From Staphylococcus sp. KG4-3 (lineage in GTDB: Bacteria > Bacillota > Bacilli > Staphylococcales > Staphylococcaceae), in NCBI RefSeq assembly GCF_033597815.2, contig NZ_CP166245.1, positions 1,054,001 to 1,118,000 of the forward strand: a stretch of DNA of 64,000 bases, in the 5' to 3' direction. The translations under genes and the position numbers were made by a program. The notes under the pieces were generated by a model. The model made no database searches. It had not been told where the DNA came from and worked only from the letters and a program-made list of their open reading frames with translations. Positions 28,685 through 36,209 of the stretch are shown piece by piece; the stretch's first letter is position 1, and each line of letters starts with the position of its first letter.

Positions 28685-29126
28685 TAGAGTTGTATTAGTA
28701 GGCCGTTTAACGAAAGACCCAGAATTCAGAACAACACCATCTGGTGTAAATATTGCAAACTTCACCCTAGCTGTTAATAGAACATTCACGAATGCACAAG
28801 GTGAACGTGAAGCAGACTTTATCAATGTAGTTGTTTTCCGTAAACAAGCAGAAAATGTAAACAATTATTTATTTAAAGGTCATTTAGCTGGTGTTGATGG
28901 TCGTATGCAATCACGTAGCTATGAGAATAAAGAAGGACAACGTGTATTTGTTACTGAAGTTGTCGCAGACAGTGTTCAATTCTTGGAACCTAAAAACAAC
29001 GGACAGGCAAACAATGTCTCTAAAGGACAACAGACAGGCACGAATAACCAACGTGCAAGCAATGATAACCCATTTGCTAATAGCAATAGACCAATTGATA
29101 TTAAAGATGATGATTTGCCTTTTTAG
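28677..29126 (+). CDS. ssb: single-stranded DNA-binding protein
   Basis: 149 residues: an OB fold (residues 1-105, [18 protein letters not shown] ... [18 protein letters not shown]) with a flexible Gln/Asn-rich linker and the acidic tip DIKDDDLPF, which recruits partner proteins in SSBs. It supports phage replication and ERF-mediated annealing. AAGGAG precedes the ATG, inside the ERF gene. Confidence 0.95.
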   Translation: MINRVVLVGRLTKDPEFRTTPSGVNIANFTLAVNRTFTNAQGEREADFINVVVFRKQAENVNNYLFKGHLAGVDGRMQSRSYENKEGQRVFVTEVVADSVQFLEPKNNGQANNVSKGQQTGTNNQRASNDNPFANSNRPIDIKDDDLPF

Positions 29127-29137
29127 GACGTGATTAA

Positions 29138-29803
29138 GTGGCAATAATTAAAAGTTACATCCAACAAGATGACGACACAATAACTGCTGTCATCGAGGGT
29201 GTAGAACTAACGAATAAAGATTTCCTACTACTTGATAATGGATTAGAAGTTGAATGTGATGTAGATGTGATTGATCCATACAAGATAACTGGTAAGCAAC
29301 GTCGAAAAGTATTCGCGATGATAAGAGATATATTCGACCATTACGGGCAACCGATGGATTACTTAAGATATATGTTTCAAAAGCAATTAGAGTTTTTACA
29401 TGGCTACGAACCAATGTCATTAAGTAATTGTAGTCGAAGACAAGCTAGTGAATTAATCGAACTTATATTAGATTTTATATTCCAATATGACATACCTATG
29501 AGAAAGCAAACGAGTGACCTCATGAGCAATGATAAATACTTTCTATACAAATCTACCATTAATCGAACTTGTGTTATATGTGGCGCTGTAAATGCTGATT
29601 TAGCACATTATCAAACAGTAGGTAGTGGACGAAATAGAAACAAAATAAATCATACAAATAATAAAGTATTAGCCTTATGCAGAAAGCATCATACAGAACA
29701 ACATCAAATAGGCATGGACACATTTAATCGTAAATATCACTTACAAGATAGTTGGGTGGATGTAGATGAGAAACTGAATAAGATGTTGAGAGGTGAGAAG
29801 TAA
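29138..29803 (+). CDS. putative HNH nuclease of the replication module (HNHc_6-like)
   Basis: 221 residues from a GTG start. The C-terminal part has CVICGAVNADLAHY, then LALCRKHHTEQHQIG: a CxxC...CxxH zinc knuckle with HNH-like histidines. The N-terminal part is alpha-helical and recurs in staphylococcal phage proteins annotated putative HNHc nuclease. It sits between ssb and the initiator, so a recombination or replication nuclease role is likely. Confidence 0.8.
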   Translation: MAIIKSYIQQDDDTITAVIEGVELTNKDFLLLDNGLEVECDVDVIDPYKITGKQRRKVFAMIRDIFDHYGQPMDYLRYMFQKQLEFLHGYEPMSLSNCSRRQASELIELILDFIFQYDIPMRKQTSDLMSNDKYFLYKSTINRTCVICGAVNADLAHYQTVGSGRNRNKINHTNNKVLALCRKHHTEQHQIGMDTFNRKYHLQDSWVDVDEKLNKMLRGEK

Positions 29804-30523
29804 ATGAGCGATAGCATAAAAAGTTCTGTCAGTGGCTACGGATTAGTATTTAAACGAGTGATGAAAGACACCAATATAAGTATTGAAGCAAAAGCGTTAT
29901 ACAGCTACTTATCTGCTTATGCAGGCGCTGATGAAAGTTCGTTTCCTAGTGTTTCTTTAATTAAACATGAATTAAATATAGGAAAGCAAAGATACCAAAG
30001 AGCTAGAAAAGAGTTAGAGCAAATAGGCTATTTAAAAGTAACTAGAAAACAAAATGGAAATATTTATGGAAGTAATTTATATACGGTTATGCACGAACCT
30101 CGACGGGTTGATTCCCGACCGTCCGACACTCAACCGGTTGAATTTCAATCGGTCGACAACCAGCCCACTACAATTAACAGTTCTACAATTAACAGTATTA
30201 CAAATAACAGTCAGACAATTAATACTAGCGCAACTGACGTTACGCGTGAACGTTTTGAAGAATGGTGGAAACTTTACGATAAAAAGCTAGATAAGAAAAA
30301 AGCATTTAGCTTATTTAAATCAGCACTTAAAGAACATAGTTATGAATCTATCATGAATGGTACTAGAGAATATCTTAAAACGATTACGAATAAACAATAT
30401 CAAAAGTACCCTAAAACATTTTTAAGTCAAGAAAGTTATTTGAATGACTTTACAGAAGAAACACAACCTACAGGACAAGACCAACTAGAACGTATGAAAC
30501 ACGACCCTAGTTATTGGGATTAG
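29804..30523 (+). CDS. phage replication initiator (winged-helix N terminus, DnaD-like)
   Basis: 239 residues. A winged helix-turn-helix at residues 20-85 (SIEAKALYSYLSAYAGADESSFPS...), a Ser/Thr/Asn-rich linker (110-145) encoded by DNA direct repeats, and a helical C terminus (EEWWKLYDKKLDKKKAFSLF). It lies just before the DnaC-like helicase loader, the arrangement of phage initiators that carry the origin inside their own gene. It begins directly after the previous stop. Confidence 0.85.
   Translation: MSDSIKSSVSGYGLVFKRVMKDTNISIEAKALYSYLSAYAGADESSFPSVSLIKHELNIGKQRYQRARKELEQIGYLKVTRKQNGNIYGSNLYTVMHEPRRVDSRPSDTQPVEFQSVDNQPTTINSSTINSITNNSQTINTSATDVTRERFEEWWKLYDKKLDKKKAFSLFKSALKEHSYESIMNGTREYLKTITNKQYQKYPKTFLSQESYLNDFTEETQPTGQDQLERMKHDPSYWD
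30133..30229. other. candidate phage replication origin (15-bp iterons and inverted repeat)
   Basis: Inside the initiator gene are four head-to-tail 15-base units starting at 30170, 30185, 30200 and 30215: two share ACAATTAACAG exactly, one is ACAAATAACAG and the last is ACAATTAATA. Just upstream an inverted repeat, ACCGGTTGA/TCAATCGGT (30133-30153, one mismatch), is present. Iterons within the initiator gene are typical of phage origins. Confidence 0.6.
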
Positions 30524-30533
30524 GAGTGATTAA

Positions 30534-31307
30534 ATGAAACGCATGTTAAGCCCTAGAATAACAGAAACACTTAAGCAGTATGAAGCTACTGAAATAGAAA
30601 GAGCACTGTATTGCGAGAAATGCGGTAATAAGTACGATTTACACAAGTTTGATAGTGGTTACGAATATCGTGATGGTTGTGAATGTAGCATGATTGCAGC
30701 AGGTAAAGAAGCAGAGAACAAACGTAAGCAGAAAGCAAACAATAATATATTTAACCAATCGAACGTTAACTACTCATTACAAGAAGTCACAGTGAATAAT
30801 TATAAACCACAAAACCAATCACAAACAGATGCTAAACAAACAGCTATAGAGTACGTTAAAACATTTTCTACAGGAAAGCCTAAGTCATTAATCATGCAGG
30901 GTTCATATGGCACAGGTAAATCACATCTAGCTTATGCCATTGCTAAAGCAATTAAAGCGCAAGGTTACTCCGTAGCGTTTATGCACATACCAATGTTAAT
31001 GGATCGTATCAAAGCTACTTACAATAAAAACGCAGTTGAAACTACTGACGAGTTAGTCAAATTACTTAGCAACGTAGATTTACTTGTACTAGACGATATA
31101 GGCGTAGAAAACACTGAACATACATTAAACAAACTATTTAGCATAGTTGATAACAGAGTAGGTAAGAACAATATTTTTACTACCAACTTTAGTGATAAAG
31201 AACTAAATCAAAATATGAATTGGCAACGTATCAATTCACGTATGAAACATAATTCACGCCAAGTGAAAGTTCTTGGTGATGATTACAGGGAGAGAGACGC
31301 ATGGTAA
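30534..31307 (+). CDS. DnaC/DnaI-like helicase loader ATPase
   Basis: 257 residues. An N-terminal zinc-binding module (CEKCGNKY ... DGCECS) precedes an AAA+ ATPase with Walker A GSYGTGKSH, Walker B LLVLDDIG and sensor TTNFSD, ending RMKHNSRQVKVLGDDYRERDAW. It should load the host replicative helicase at the phage origin with the initiator upstream. AGGAG precedes the ATG. Confidence 0.93.
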   Translation: MKRMLSPRITETLKQYEATEIERALYCEKCGNKYDLHKFDSGYEYRDGCECSMIAAGKEAENKRKQKANNNIFNQSNVNYSLQEVTVNNYKPQNQSQTDAKQTAIEYVKTFSTGKPKSLIMQGSYGTGKSHLAYAIAKAIKAQGYSVAFMHIPMLMDRIKATYNKNAVETTDELVKLLSNVDLLVLDDIGVENTEHTLNKLFSIVDNRVGKNNIFTTNFSDKELNQNMNWQRINSRMKHNSRQVKVLGDDYRERDAW

Positions 31308-31474
31308 AAACAATTCAATATGTAAAAGACTTTTTAGACGCTCCAAGCTTAAGTGATATGTACGCACAGAAGTTCATAGACAGGGCATGCGGAGACGAAA
31401 CAATGTTAGATGAACTTTTATTCGCAGAGAAAGCAAAACGCGCTACAACAGACGCTATTCGTGAGGTGTGCTAA
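31301..31474 (+). CDS. small hypothetical phage protein
   Basis: 57 residues (MVKTIQYVKDFLDAPSLSDM...), overlapping the end of the helicase loader gene by seven bases and abutting the next ATG. Predicted mostly helical. GGGAGAGAG precedes its start. No family recognised. Confidence 0.6.
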   Translation: MVKTIQYVKDFLDAPSLSDMYAQKFIDRACGDETMLDELLFAEKAKRATTDAIREVC

Positions 31475-31693
31475 ATGAGAATTAGAGAGCGTTATGGGTT
31501 GTTCGATTCAAAAGGTAATAAGCAATTTTCAGTAATACCTAATTGTAAAGACGGGCGTCATAGAGTATCTGGAATCGTTAAAACATTTTATGAAGGTCAA
31601 CGTTGGTTCTTGGATGATGAAGAACTAGAAACGTTTATTAAAAACTATAAAGTAGAACGAGCACATCAGAACAATATTTTTGATTATCTGTAG
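31475..31693 (+). CDS. small hypothetical phage protein
   Basis: 72 residues, starting directly after the previous stop. Beta-rich pattern with aromatic residues (RWFLDDEELETFIKNYK). Similar short proteins occur after dnaC in staphylococcal phages, but no function is known. Confidence 0.65.
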   Translation: MRIRERYGLFDSKGNKQFSVIPNCKDGRHRVSGIVKTFYEGQRWFLDDEELETFIKNYKVERAHQNNIFDYL

Positions 31694-31704
31694 GAGTGAA
31701 CAGC

Positions 31705-32109
31705 ATGAGTAAATATAATGCGAAGAAATTTGAATATAAAGGTATCGTGTTCGATAGCAAAGTTGAATGTAGATATTACCAACATTTAGAACGACAAAAA
31801 GAACAAGGGCAAATAGATTATATCGAACTGCAACCTAGATATGAGTTAATTCCTAAGCATGGTAAACAACGTAAAACAGAATATGTCGCTGATTTTGCGT
31901 TATGGCATAAAGGTAAACTGGTGGAAGTTATAGACGTTAAAGGTATGCCAACAGATGTTGCTAGATATAAAGCGAAACACTTTAGATATAAATATCCAGA
32001 CATACCATTGATATGGGTATGTGAAGCACCTAAATATACAGGTCAAACATGGATAACATACGAAGAATTGAAAAAGGCAAGAAGTGAACGCAAGAAAGCT
32101 AAGAGGTGA
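31705..32109 (+). CDS. DUF1064 family protein (predicted PD-(D/E)XK-like nuclease)
   Basis: 134 residues from ATG 31705 (AGGAGTG upstream). Starts MSKYNAKKFEYKGIVFDSKVE, with the FDS-x-E and VADFALWHKGKLVEVIDVKG stretches that give the acidic E...D...ExK pattern of restriction-like nucleases. DUF1064 proteins are common in phage replication regions and may resolve junctions or process ends, as RusA does in related phages. Nuclease activity is inferred. Confidence 0.82.
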   Translation: MSKYNAKKFEYKGIVFDSKVECRYYQHLERQKEQGQIDYIELQPRYELIPKHGKQRKTEYVADFALWHKGKLVEVIDVKGMPTDVARYKAKHFRYKYPDIPLIWVCEAPKYTGQTWITYEELKKARSERKKAKR

Positions 32110-32113
32110 TTGC

Positions 32114-32302
32114 ATGAATGAACCAGGAACAATGAAAATTAAATACTACGCTAAATTCGAAAAGGTAGTGTCTTATCCCCGAAGACCAAATGAAGAAGAA
32201 CAAGAATCTTTAGAGTGGATTGGTCAAGATATGGATAAGCACGTTAATGATTACTTAGATGGTACATTCATAGAATTTAGCGAACCAGAGGTGAAAGATT
32301 AA
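32114..32302 (+). CDS. small hypothetical phage protein
   Basis: 62 residues from ATG 32114, with AGAGGTGA upstream. Acidic; no recognised domain. Its TAA overlaps the next ATG by one base, so it is part of the same translated unit. Confidence 0.6.
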   Translation: MNEPGTMKIKYYAKFEKVVSYPRRPNEEEQESLEWIGQDMDKHVNDYLDGTFIEFSEPEVKD

Positions 32303-32652
32303 TGGAATCTGTACATGTTAAAGGTAAAACGTACGAAATTATGGGCGAAAACCTTAAATGTATGAATAAGAATGATTTAAGTAAAAATTATATTAGTAAA
32401 AGAATACTTTATGGTTGGACATTAAACGAAGCATGTAAGGCACCTAAACACATGCGCTTAACTGATTATAGAGAAGAGCAGAAAATTAAACAAATGGAAT
32501 CACAAGTAAGACGTATAAGAGCCAAAGTTAAAGAAGAGAAGCACAGAGGCGAGCATCCTTGGTTGTACGGTAGCACACCGCAAGTACATGCACGTAGTAA
32601 ATATGTAGCTGATTTAATAGAAAACGATATATTCCCGAAGGTGGTTAAGTAG
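32302..32652 (+). CDS. phage protein with an N-terminal HTH-like segment
   Basis: 116 residues. The middle (YISKRILYGWTLNEACKAPKHMRL) resembles the short Asn-Tyr/Trp helical motif seen in several Gram-positive phage and island proteins that bind nucleic acid; a basic coiled stretch follows (KIKQMESQVRRIRAKVKEEK). Function unknown. It abuts the genes on both sides. Confidence 0.6.
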   Translation: MESVHVKGKTYEIMGENLKCMNKNDLSKNYISKRILYGWTLNEACKAPKHMRLTDYREEQKIKQMESQVRRIRAKVKEEKHRGEHPWLYGSTPQVHARSKYVADLIENDIFPKVVK

Positions 32653-32865
32653 ATGAATGAATATGAATTAGAAATTGGCGACAGGATTCAATATGTAGCA
32701 ATCAATGCTCAATCTCAATTTGGTAAAGTCGATAATTTAGTAGAGGATATGAATATAAAAGAAATACGTGTTGATTTAAAACTATTAAATGGACAAACAG
32801 ATTACATTTGGATGAATGATGATTGGATTAAGGCACATCCAAATGGAGTGAGTCTATTGGTATGA
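32653..32865 (+). CDS. small hypothetical phage protein
   Basis: 70 residues beginning immediately after the previous stop. A beta-rich pattern (GDRIQYVAINAQSQFGKVDNL) suggests a small barrel. No family assigned. Its stop overlaps the next small ORF (GTATGA). Confidence 0.55.
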   Translation: MNEYELEIGDRIQYVAINAQSQFGKVDNLVEDMNIKEIRVDLKLLNGQTDYIWMNDDWIKAHPNGVSLLV

Positions 32866-32954
32866 AGTATGACTTGGAATTTGAGTTAGTGGATGTTGAG
32901 TATAAAACCAAAGGAATATATAGAAAATTTACGGAGGACAAAGAAAATGACTAA
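32862..32954 (+). CDS. very short ORF (30 residues), possibly translated
   Basis: MKYDLEFELVDVEYKTKGIYRKF..., overlapping both the previous stop and the start of the MazG-like gene. Coupled overlaps suggest translation, but it is too short to judge from sequence alone. Confidence 0.35.
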   Translation: MKYDLEFELVDVEYKTKGIYRKFTEDKEND

Positions 32955-33258
32955 CACATTAGAACAATTAGTAAAACAAGTAGAACAATGGAGTAAAGAT
33001 AAAAACTTACACAAAGGTAACCCAGATAGACAAGCATTGAAATTCTATGAAGAAGCTGGCGAAGTAAGTGCAGCTTTATCACGTAACAAACTAGATGACT
33101 TAAAAGACGGTATAGGCGATACAGTCGTTACTTTAATTATATTGGCACAACAACGTGGAATGACATTAGAGGAGTGTTTACAGTACGCGTATGACGAAAT
33201 TAAAGGAAGAAAAGGAAAGACGATCAATGGAACGTTCATCAAAGAATCAGACTTGTAA
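32947..33258 (+). CDS. MazG-like nucleotide pyrophosphohydrolase
   Basis: 103 residues from ATG 32947 (ACGGAGGAC upstream). The MazG signature is plain: EEAGEVSAALSR and, one helix later, DGIGDTVVTL, together providing the acidic metal ligands. It likely hydrolyses (d)NTPs to monophosphates; phage MazG proteins may alter nucleotide or alarmone pools. Alpha-helical, expected to form a dimer or tetramer. Confidence 0.88.
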   Translation: MTNTLEQLVKQVEQWSKDKNLHKGNPDRQALKFYEEAGEVSAALSRNKLDDLKDGIGDTVVTLIILAQQRGMTLEECLQYAYDEIKGRKGKTINGTFIKESDL

Positions 33259-33304
33259 GGATAAAGACATACTCCAAAAAGTTAAAGAGGTGTTGAGGAG
33301 ATAA
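33227..33304 (+). CDS. very short ORF (25 residues) overlapping the MazG gene end
   Basis: MERSSKNQTCKDKDILQKVK..., a basic peptide in another frame than the MazG tail, with a good ribosome site (AAAGGAAAG, eight bases before the ATG). Last rightward ORF before a leftward gene. Whether it is real is open. Confidence 0.35.
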   Translation: MERSSKNQTCKDKDILQKVKEVLRR

Positions 33305-33305
33305 A

Positions 33306-33329
33306 AAAAGCCCCTAAAAAAGGGACTGT
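33306..33329 (-). terminator. terminator of the leftward DUF4870 gene
   Basis: On the minus strand AGTCCC-TTTTTT-AGGGGCT is followed by seven T residues, directly after the gene's stop. It gives the embedded gene its own transcription unit. Confidence 0.8.
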
Positions 33330-33665
33330 TTAATATAAATTATCTTTCAATAAAACTTTGATACCACAGTATAAATTATATATTACGTAATATATTGCGC
33401 CTATAAAGGCAATTACAGCAATAACAATTAAAGTTATTCCTAGTGCGTTGTTAGAATTAGATTCACTCAATCCAATTAAACCTGCACCTACAAAAATTAG
33501 GATATAAGGCAAGATGTGATAAGCTAAAGACTTTTTAGCGTGAGTAGAAACAGGTTTGTTGGCTAATATCCATACAATAATAGGGAATAGGATTGGCGCA
33601 AAAAACACACTAAAATATGATAATGCAGCTAGTATTTTTTCTGATTGTGTTGATTGATTGCTCAT
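33330..33665 (-). CDS. DUF4870-like membrane protein (moron)
   Basis: 111 residues with three or four hydrophobic segments (about 14-34, 50-66, 76-100). The layout (SEKILAALSYFSVFFAPILFPIIVWILA, then HAKKSLAYHI) matches the DUF4870 family of unknown function. It is leftward inside a rightward operon, with AAGGAGAG before its ATG and its own terminator, the hallmarks of a lysogenic conversion gene expressed from the prophage. Confidence 0.8.
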   Translation of the reverse strand: MSNQSTQSEKILAALSYFSVFFAPILFPIIVWILANKPVSTHAKKSLAYHILPYILIFVGAGLIGLSESNSNNALGITLIVIAVIAFIGAIYYVIYNLYCGIKVLLKDNLY

Positions 33666-33771
33666 ATAAATCTCTCCTTGTTGGTTATTAATAAGAACAA
33701 TATCAAATAAATGTATTTTCGTAAATATTAATTAAATAATATAACAATTTTGTTATAAGGATGGTGAGACG

Positions 33772-34071
33772 ATGCAACACCTAATACGCACACTAACAGA
33801 TTCAACTGGTCATACTTTCACTCACATTACACAAGCACGAGAGAATGAAACGTTTACTGTGGTTGAGGCAGGGAGTAAGGGAGAGGCGAAACGTAAGTAT
33901 AATGAAAGAAAGGACAGTGAGAGAATGAAACGTATATTTAAAACATTATTAATCATAGCGCTATATGAATTAAGTAAAGTAATCACATATGAAGTCATTG
34001 TTAAAAAACAGGCTAACGATATGGTAGAACAACCTGGTTACGATGAAATAGATTCATGGAAAAAGTATTAA
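33772..34071 (+). CDS. DUF1381-RinB-like fusion (late activation module)
   Basis: 99 residues. The first 45 (QHLIRTLTDSTGHTFTHITQ ... FTVVEAGSKGEAKRKY) match the staphylococcal phage DUF1381 family; the rest, from an internal Met at residue 52 (MKRIFKTLLIIALYELSKVI), matches RinB-type small activators. In other phages these are two genes; here one frame runs through. AAAGGAC lies before the internal ATG at 33925, so RinB-like peptide may also be made separately. RinB activates int in phi11. The family links are from memory of related proteins. Confidence 0.7.
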   Translation: MQHLIRTLTDSTGHTFTHITQARENETFTVVEAGSKGEAKRKYNERKDSERMKRIFKTLLIIALYELSKVITYEVIVKKQANDMVEQPGYDEIDSWKKY

Positions 34072-34084
34072 GGAGGCTTAGTTA

Positions 34085-34414
34085 ATGGATAAAGATATAA
34101 TGAATTACTTAGATAAAGTTGGTCAGTACCTACAAGGTGCAGGAGAAAAAGGGTTTGAAGTTTATGTACACGGAACTTATGTAAGTTTGTTGATGTTTAC
34201 AATACTTGGTTTAACTATCATAGCAATCTCTATTTTCTTGATTTGGAAATCATCAAAAAGAGTTGAAGATTATGATTTATGTGGTTTGATTATTGGAATA
34301 TCATCGCTAATGATACTGACGGGTTGTCTTTTAATCGCTTTTAACATTGTAGGTGTATTTGCGCCAGATTATGTAGCAATTAAAGATATAGCCGAGAATA
34401 TAGGAGGTAAATAA
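34085..34414 (+). CDS. phage membrane protein of unknown function
   Basis: 109 residues, AAGGAGG upstream. Two membrane segments (about 32-53 and 66-91) flank a short polar loop, with a soluble N-terminal helix. No known family. It lies among late-control genes, where similar two-span proteins occur in other staphylococcal phages. Confidence 0.65.
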   Translation: MDKDIMNYLDKVGQYLQGAGEKGFEVYVHGTYVSLLMFTILGLTIIAISIFLIWKSSKRVEDYDLCGLIIGISSLMILTGCLLIAFNIVGVFAPDYVAIKDIAENIGGK

Positions 34415-34415
34415 C

Positions 34416-34664
34416 ATGTGGGTAATTCTAACTTTTGTGTTTAGTATAGCGATCATAGCATTAATTATTAGCCTGATTGTGCTGAATGATAAAAAGAACG
34501 AGAAGATATTTAATCTATCTAAACAAAATATATTACTACAACAAGAGATTAAGAGAGAACTTAGCAGTAAGACACATACAGAACCTAAAAAATTAAGTCA
34601 ATCATTAAGAGAAAGATCGCAAATGAAAAAGTATAACACTGATAACATACATACTCATGAATAA
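34416..34664 (+). CDS. DUF1514-like small membrane-anchored protein
   Basis: 82 residues: an N-terminal membrane helix (MWVILTFVFSIAIIALIISLIVL) and a basic, coiled C-terminal tail. It begins two bases after the previous stop with GGAGG in the preceding gene. The layout is that of DUF1514, a family found next to late regulators in staphylococcal phages; this member is longer than usual. Confidence 0.65.
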   Translation: MWVILTFVFSIAIIALIISLIVLNDKKNEKIFNLSKQNILLQQEIKRELSSKTHTEPKKLSQSLRERSQMKKYNTDNIHTHE

Positions 34665-34722
34665 TATGTAGATGAATCAGATGTACACAATAACCTGAAT
34701 AGAAAGTAACTGGAGGAATTGG

Positions 34723-35148
34723 ATGTATCATACACAAGATATTAAAACAATGATATTTGAATACCATTGGAGAAAGAACGTATTACTCAAACAAGGTTAT
34801 GAATACGATAGTAATTCAACAGCTCAATACGGTATAGAGTCTGTTATGCCTAAAGCACAATGTAGTCAAGGAGACAAAGTGTCAAACATAGTTATTGGTA
34901 ATAGTAAGATAGAACGTATGTATTATAAGCACGTAGAGGTGGTTAACTTTATTGATAGCTATGAACAATATATTGATAATGATAAGAACTTTAATATATT
35001 ACAGTTACTTAAAGAAAATGTTAGAAAGAAAGAAATACAGGAGATATTTGATATAGGTCAAACTAATTTAGATAGTAGAATAGATGATATCATTCGTGTG
35101 CTATACCAACATCAAGCGTCTGACCAATACAATCAATACAATCAGTAG
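34723..35148 (+). CDS. phage late transcriptional regulator (RinA/ArpU-like)
   Basis: 141 residues to an in-frame TAG. The C-terminal part contains a helix-turn-helix (KENVRKKEIQEIFDIGQTNLDSRIDDIIRVL, in pieces) like the sigma-70 region-4-type fold of late regulators such as RinA. Position, last before the packaging genes, fits an activator of the late promoter. It ends in a Tyr-Asn-Gln repeat cut by the stop codon; the same frame continues the repeat for 20 more residues to 35211. Confidence 0.72.
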   Translation: MYHTQDIKTMIFEYHWRKNVLLKQGYEYDSNSTAQYGIESVMPKAQCSQGDKVSNIVIGNSKIERMYYKHVEVVNFIDSYEQYIDNDKNFNILQLLKENVRKKEIQEIFDIGQTNLDSRIDDIIRVLYQHQASDQYNQYNQ

Positions 35149-35211
35149 TATCCTTACAACCAATACAATCAGTACAATCAATACAATCAATACAATCAGT
35201 ACAACCCGTAA
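35125..35211 (+). repeat. 9-bp tandem repeat coding (Tyr-Asn-Gln)n across a TAG stop
   Basis: Units of CAATACAAT/CAGTACAAT run from the regulator's last codons past its TAG (35146-35148). The frame stays open after the TAG, coding YPYNQYNQYNQYNQYNQYNP, to a TAA at 35209-35211. Either the stop has truncated a longer tail, or it is sometimes read through. Confidence 0.8.
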
Positions 35212-35319
35212 CGAATTTTCTTTAAATTATTGAATTGATATAATTGATTTAGGAAATGAGAATACAACCTCAAACAAAGTAAATTGGTTATTATAAATAA
35301 GCAATACTATATTATATCG

Positions 35320-35352
35320 AGACACATCCATTCCGCGGGTGTGTTTCTTTTT
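35320..35352 (+). terminator. intrinsic terminator between late regulator and packaging genes
   Basis: ACACATCC and GGGTGTGT form a stem around a short loop, followed by a T-rich run. It would isolate the late operon from early transcription. A TATAAT at 35239-35244 without a good -35 lies upstream and could be part of an activator-dependent late promoter. Confidence 0.65.
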
Positions 35353-35387
35353 GTTGTGTGGACGAACGAGTAAGGGAGTGAATAAGT

Positions 35388-36110
35388 ATGAGGATAGTAG
35401 TTGTGTACGGTGCGCCAATGAGCGGCAAGACAACATATGTTAATGAAGTTATGCAGGATACAGATTTAGTATTCGATTATGATGCCTTAACGCAAGCACT
35501 AACAAAGAGTCAGTATCAACAACATAATGATAGTGCGCATAAGTTAATTATGGACATAAGAAACAAGATGATAGACCATGCTAAACAAACAACAGAGGGT
35601 ACACTCTATCTCATTACGACATACTTATCTTACACATTACAAGACAAGGTAGAGACACACTTCAATACACAGTACAAACAAATGAATACATCATTAGAAG
35701 CGTGTAAGCGAAGACTAAGCGTCAGTGATAGACACAATAAGCAACACGTTATGCAAGTAATACATGAATGGTATGGCAAGTATATATACAACAAAGGATT
35801 AATAGATAGTGATGAGCTAACAAAGGAAACCAAGAAGTTATACAAGTCTAAAGACTGGCATACATTGAGACACATGGCATTAGAAAGAGACAATCATTTG
35901 TGTCAAATGTGTTTAAGAAAACATAGATATACAGATGCTGAATTAGTTCATCATATGATTTATGTTAAAAGTGATTTTCAAAAAGCGCTAGATTTAGATA
36001 ATCTCATGTGTGTTTGTTCAAAGTGTCACAATAGAATTCATGCGAAAGATGAAGAGGAAGTTTTTACAACAGAAAATGTAGAAAGAAAAGTGCGAACGAT
36101 AAAACTTTGA
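35388..36110 (+). CDS. P-loop domain fused to an HNH endonuclease (packaging nuclease)
   Basis: 240 residues. The N-terminal 110 carry a Walker A motif (VYGAPMSGKTTYV, Lys14) like small kinases. The C-terminal 80 form an HNH nuclease: CQMCLRK ... ELVHHMIY ... LDNLMCVCSKCHNRIH, with two zinc-binding CxxC pairs. In cos-type phages a stand-alone HNH protein next to terminase is needed for packaging-specific cleavage; here it is joined to a nucleotide-binding domain. GGGAGTG precedes the ATG. Confidence 0.85.
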   Translation: MRIVVVYGAPMSGKTTYVNEVMQDTDLVFDYDALTQALTKSQYQQHNDSAHKLIMDIRNKMIDHAKQTTEGTLYLITTYLSYTLQDKVETHFNTQYKQMNTSLEACKRRLSVSDRHNKQHVMQVIHEWYGKYIYNKGLIDSDELTKETKKLYKSKDWHTLRHMALERDNHLCQMCLRKHRYTDAELVHHMIYVKSDFQKALDLDNLMCVCSKCHNRIHAKDEEEVFTTENVERKVRTIKL

Positions 36111-36209
36111 TGCCCCCTGGTTTTTGTTTTGAGAAAAAGAAATAAAGAGACCGCGGACAGTTGAAGCGTTCGCAACGCAAACGGTTTTTTCATGAAAGGG
36201 GGGTAAAGA
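36111..36209. other. candidate cos/packaging region between HNH and terminase genes
   Basis: 99 non-coding bases with GCCCCCTGG at the start, a GC-rich patch (ACCGCGGACAG) and a small hairpin GCGTT-CGC-AACGC (36166-36178) followed by a T run. The place between the HNH and small terminase genes is where cos lies in related phages. The assignment rests on context; the hairpin could also be a terminator. Confidence 0.35.

Noticed and set aside
30054..30290. ORF in another frame over the iterons
   Set aside because: It is the alternate reading of the repeat (LQLTVLQLTV); no ribosome site, and it is inside the initiator gene.
35125..35211. Tandem CAATACAAT repeats considered as a replication origin
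   Set aside because: They code in frame for a Tyr-Asn-Gln tail and are far from the initiator; the iterons at 30170 are a better candidate.
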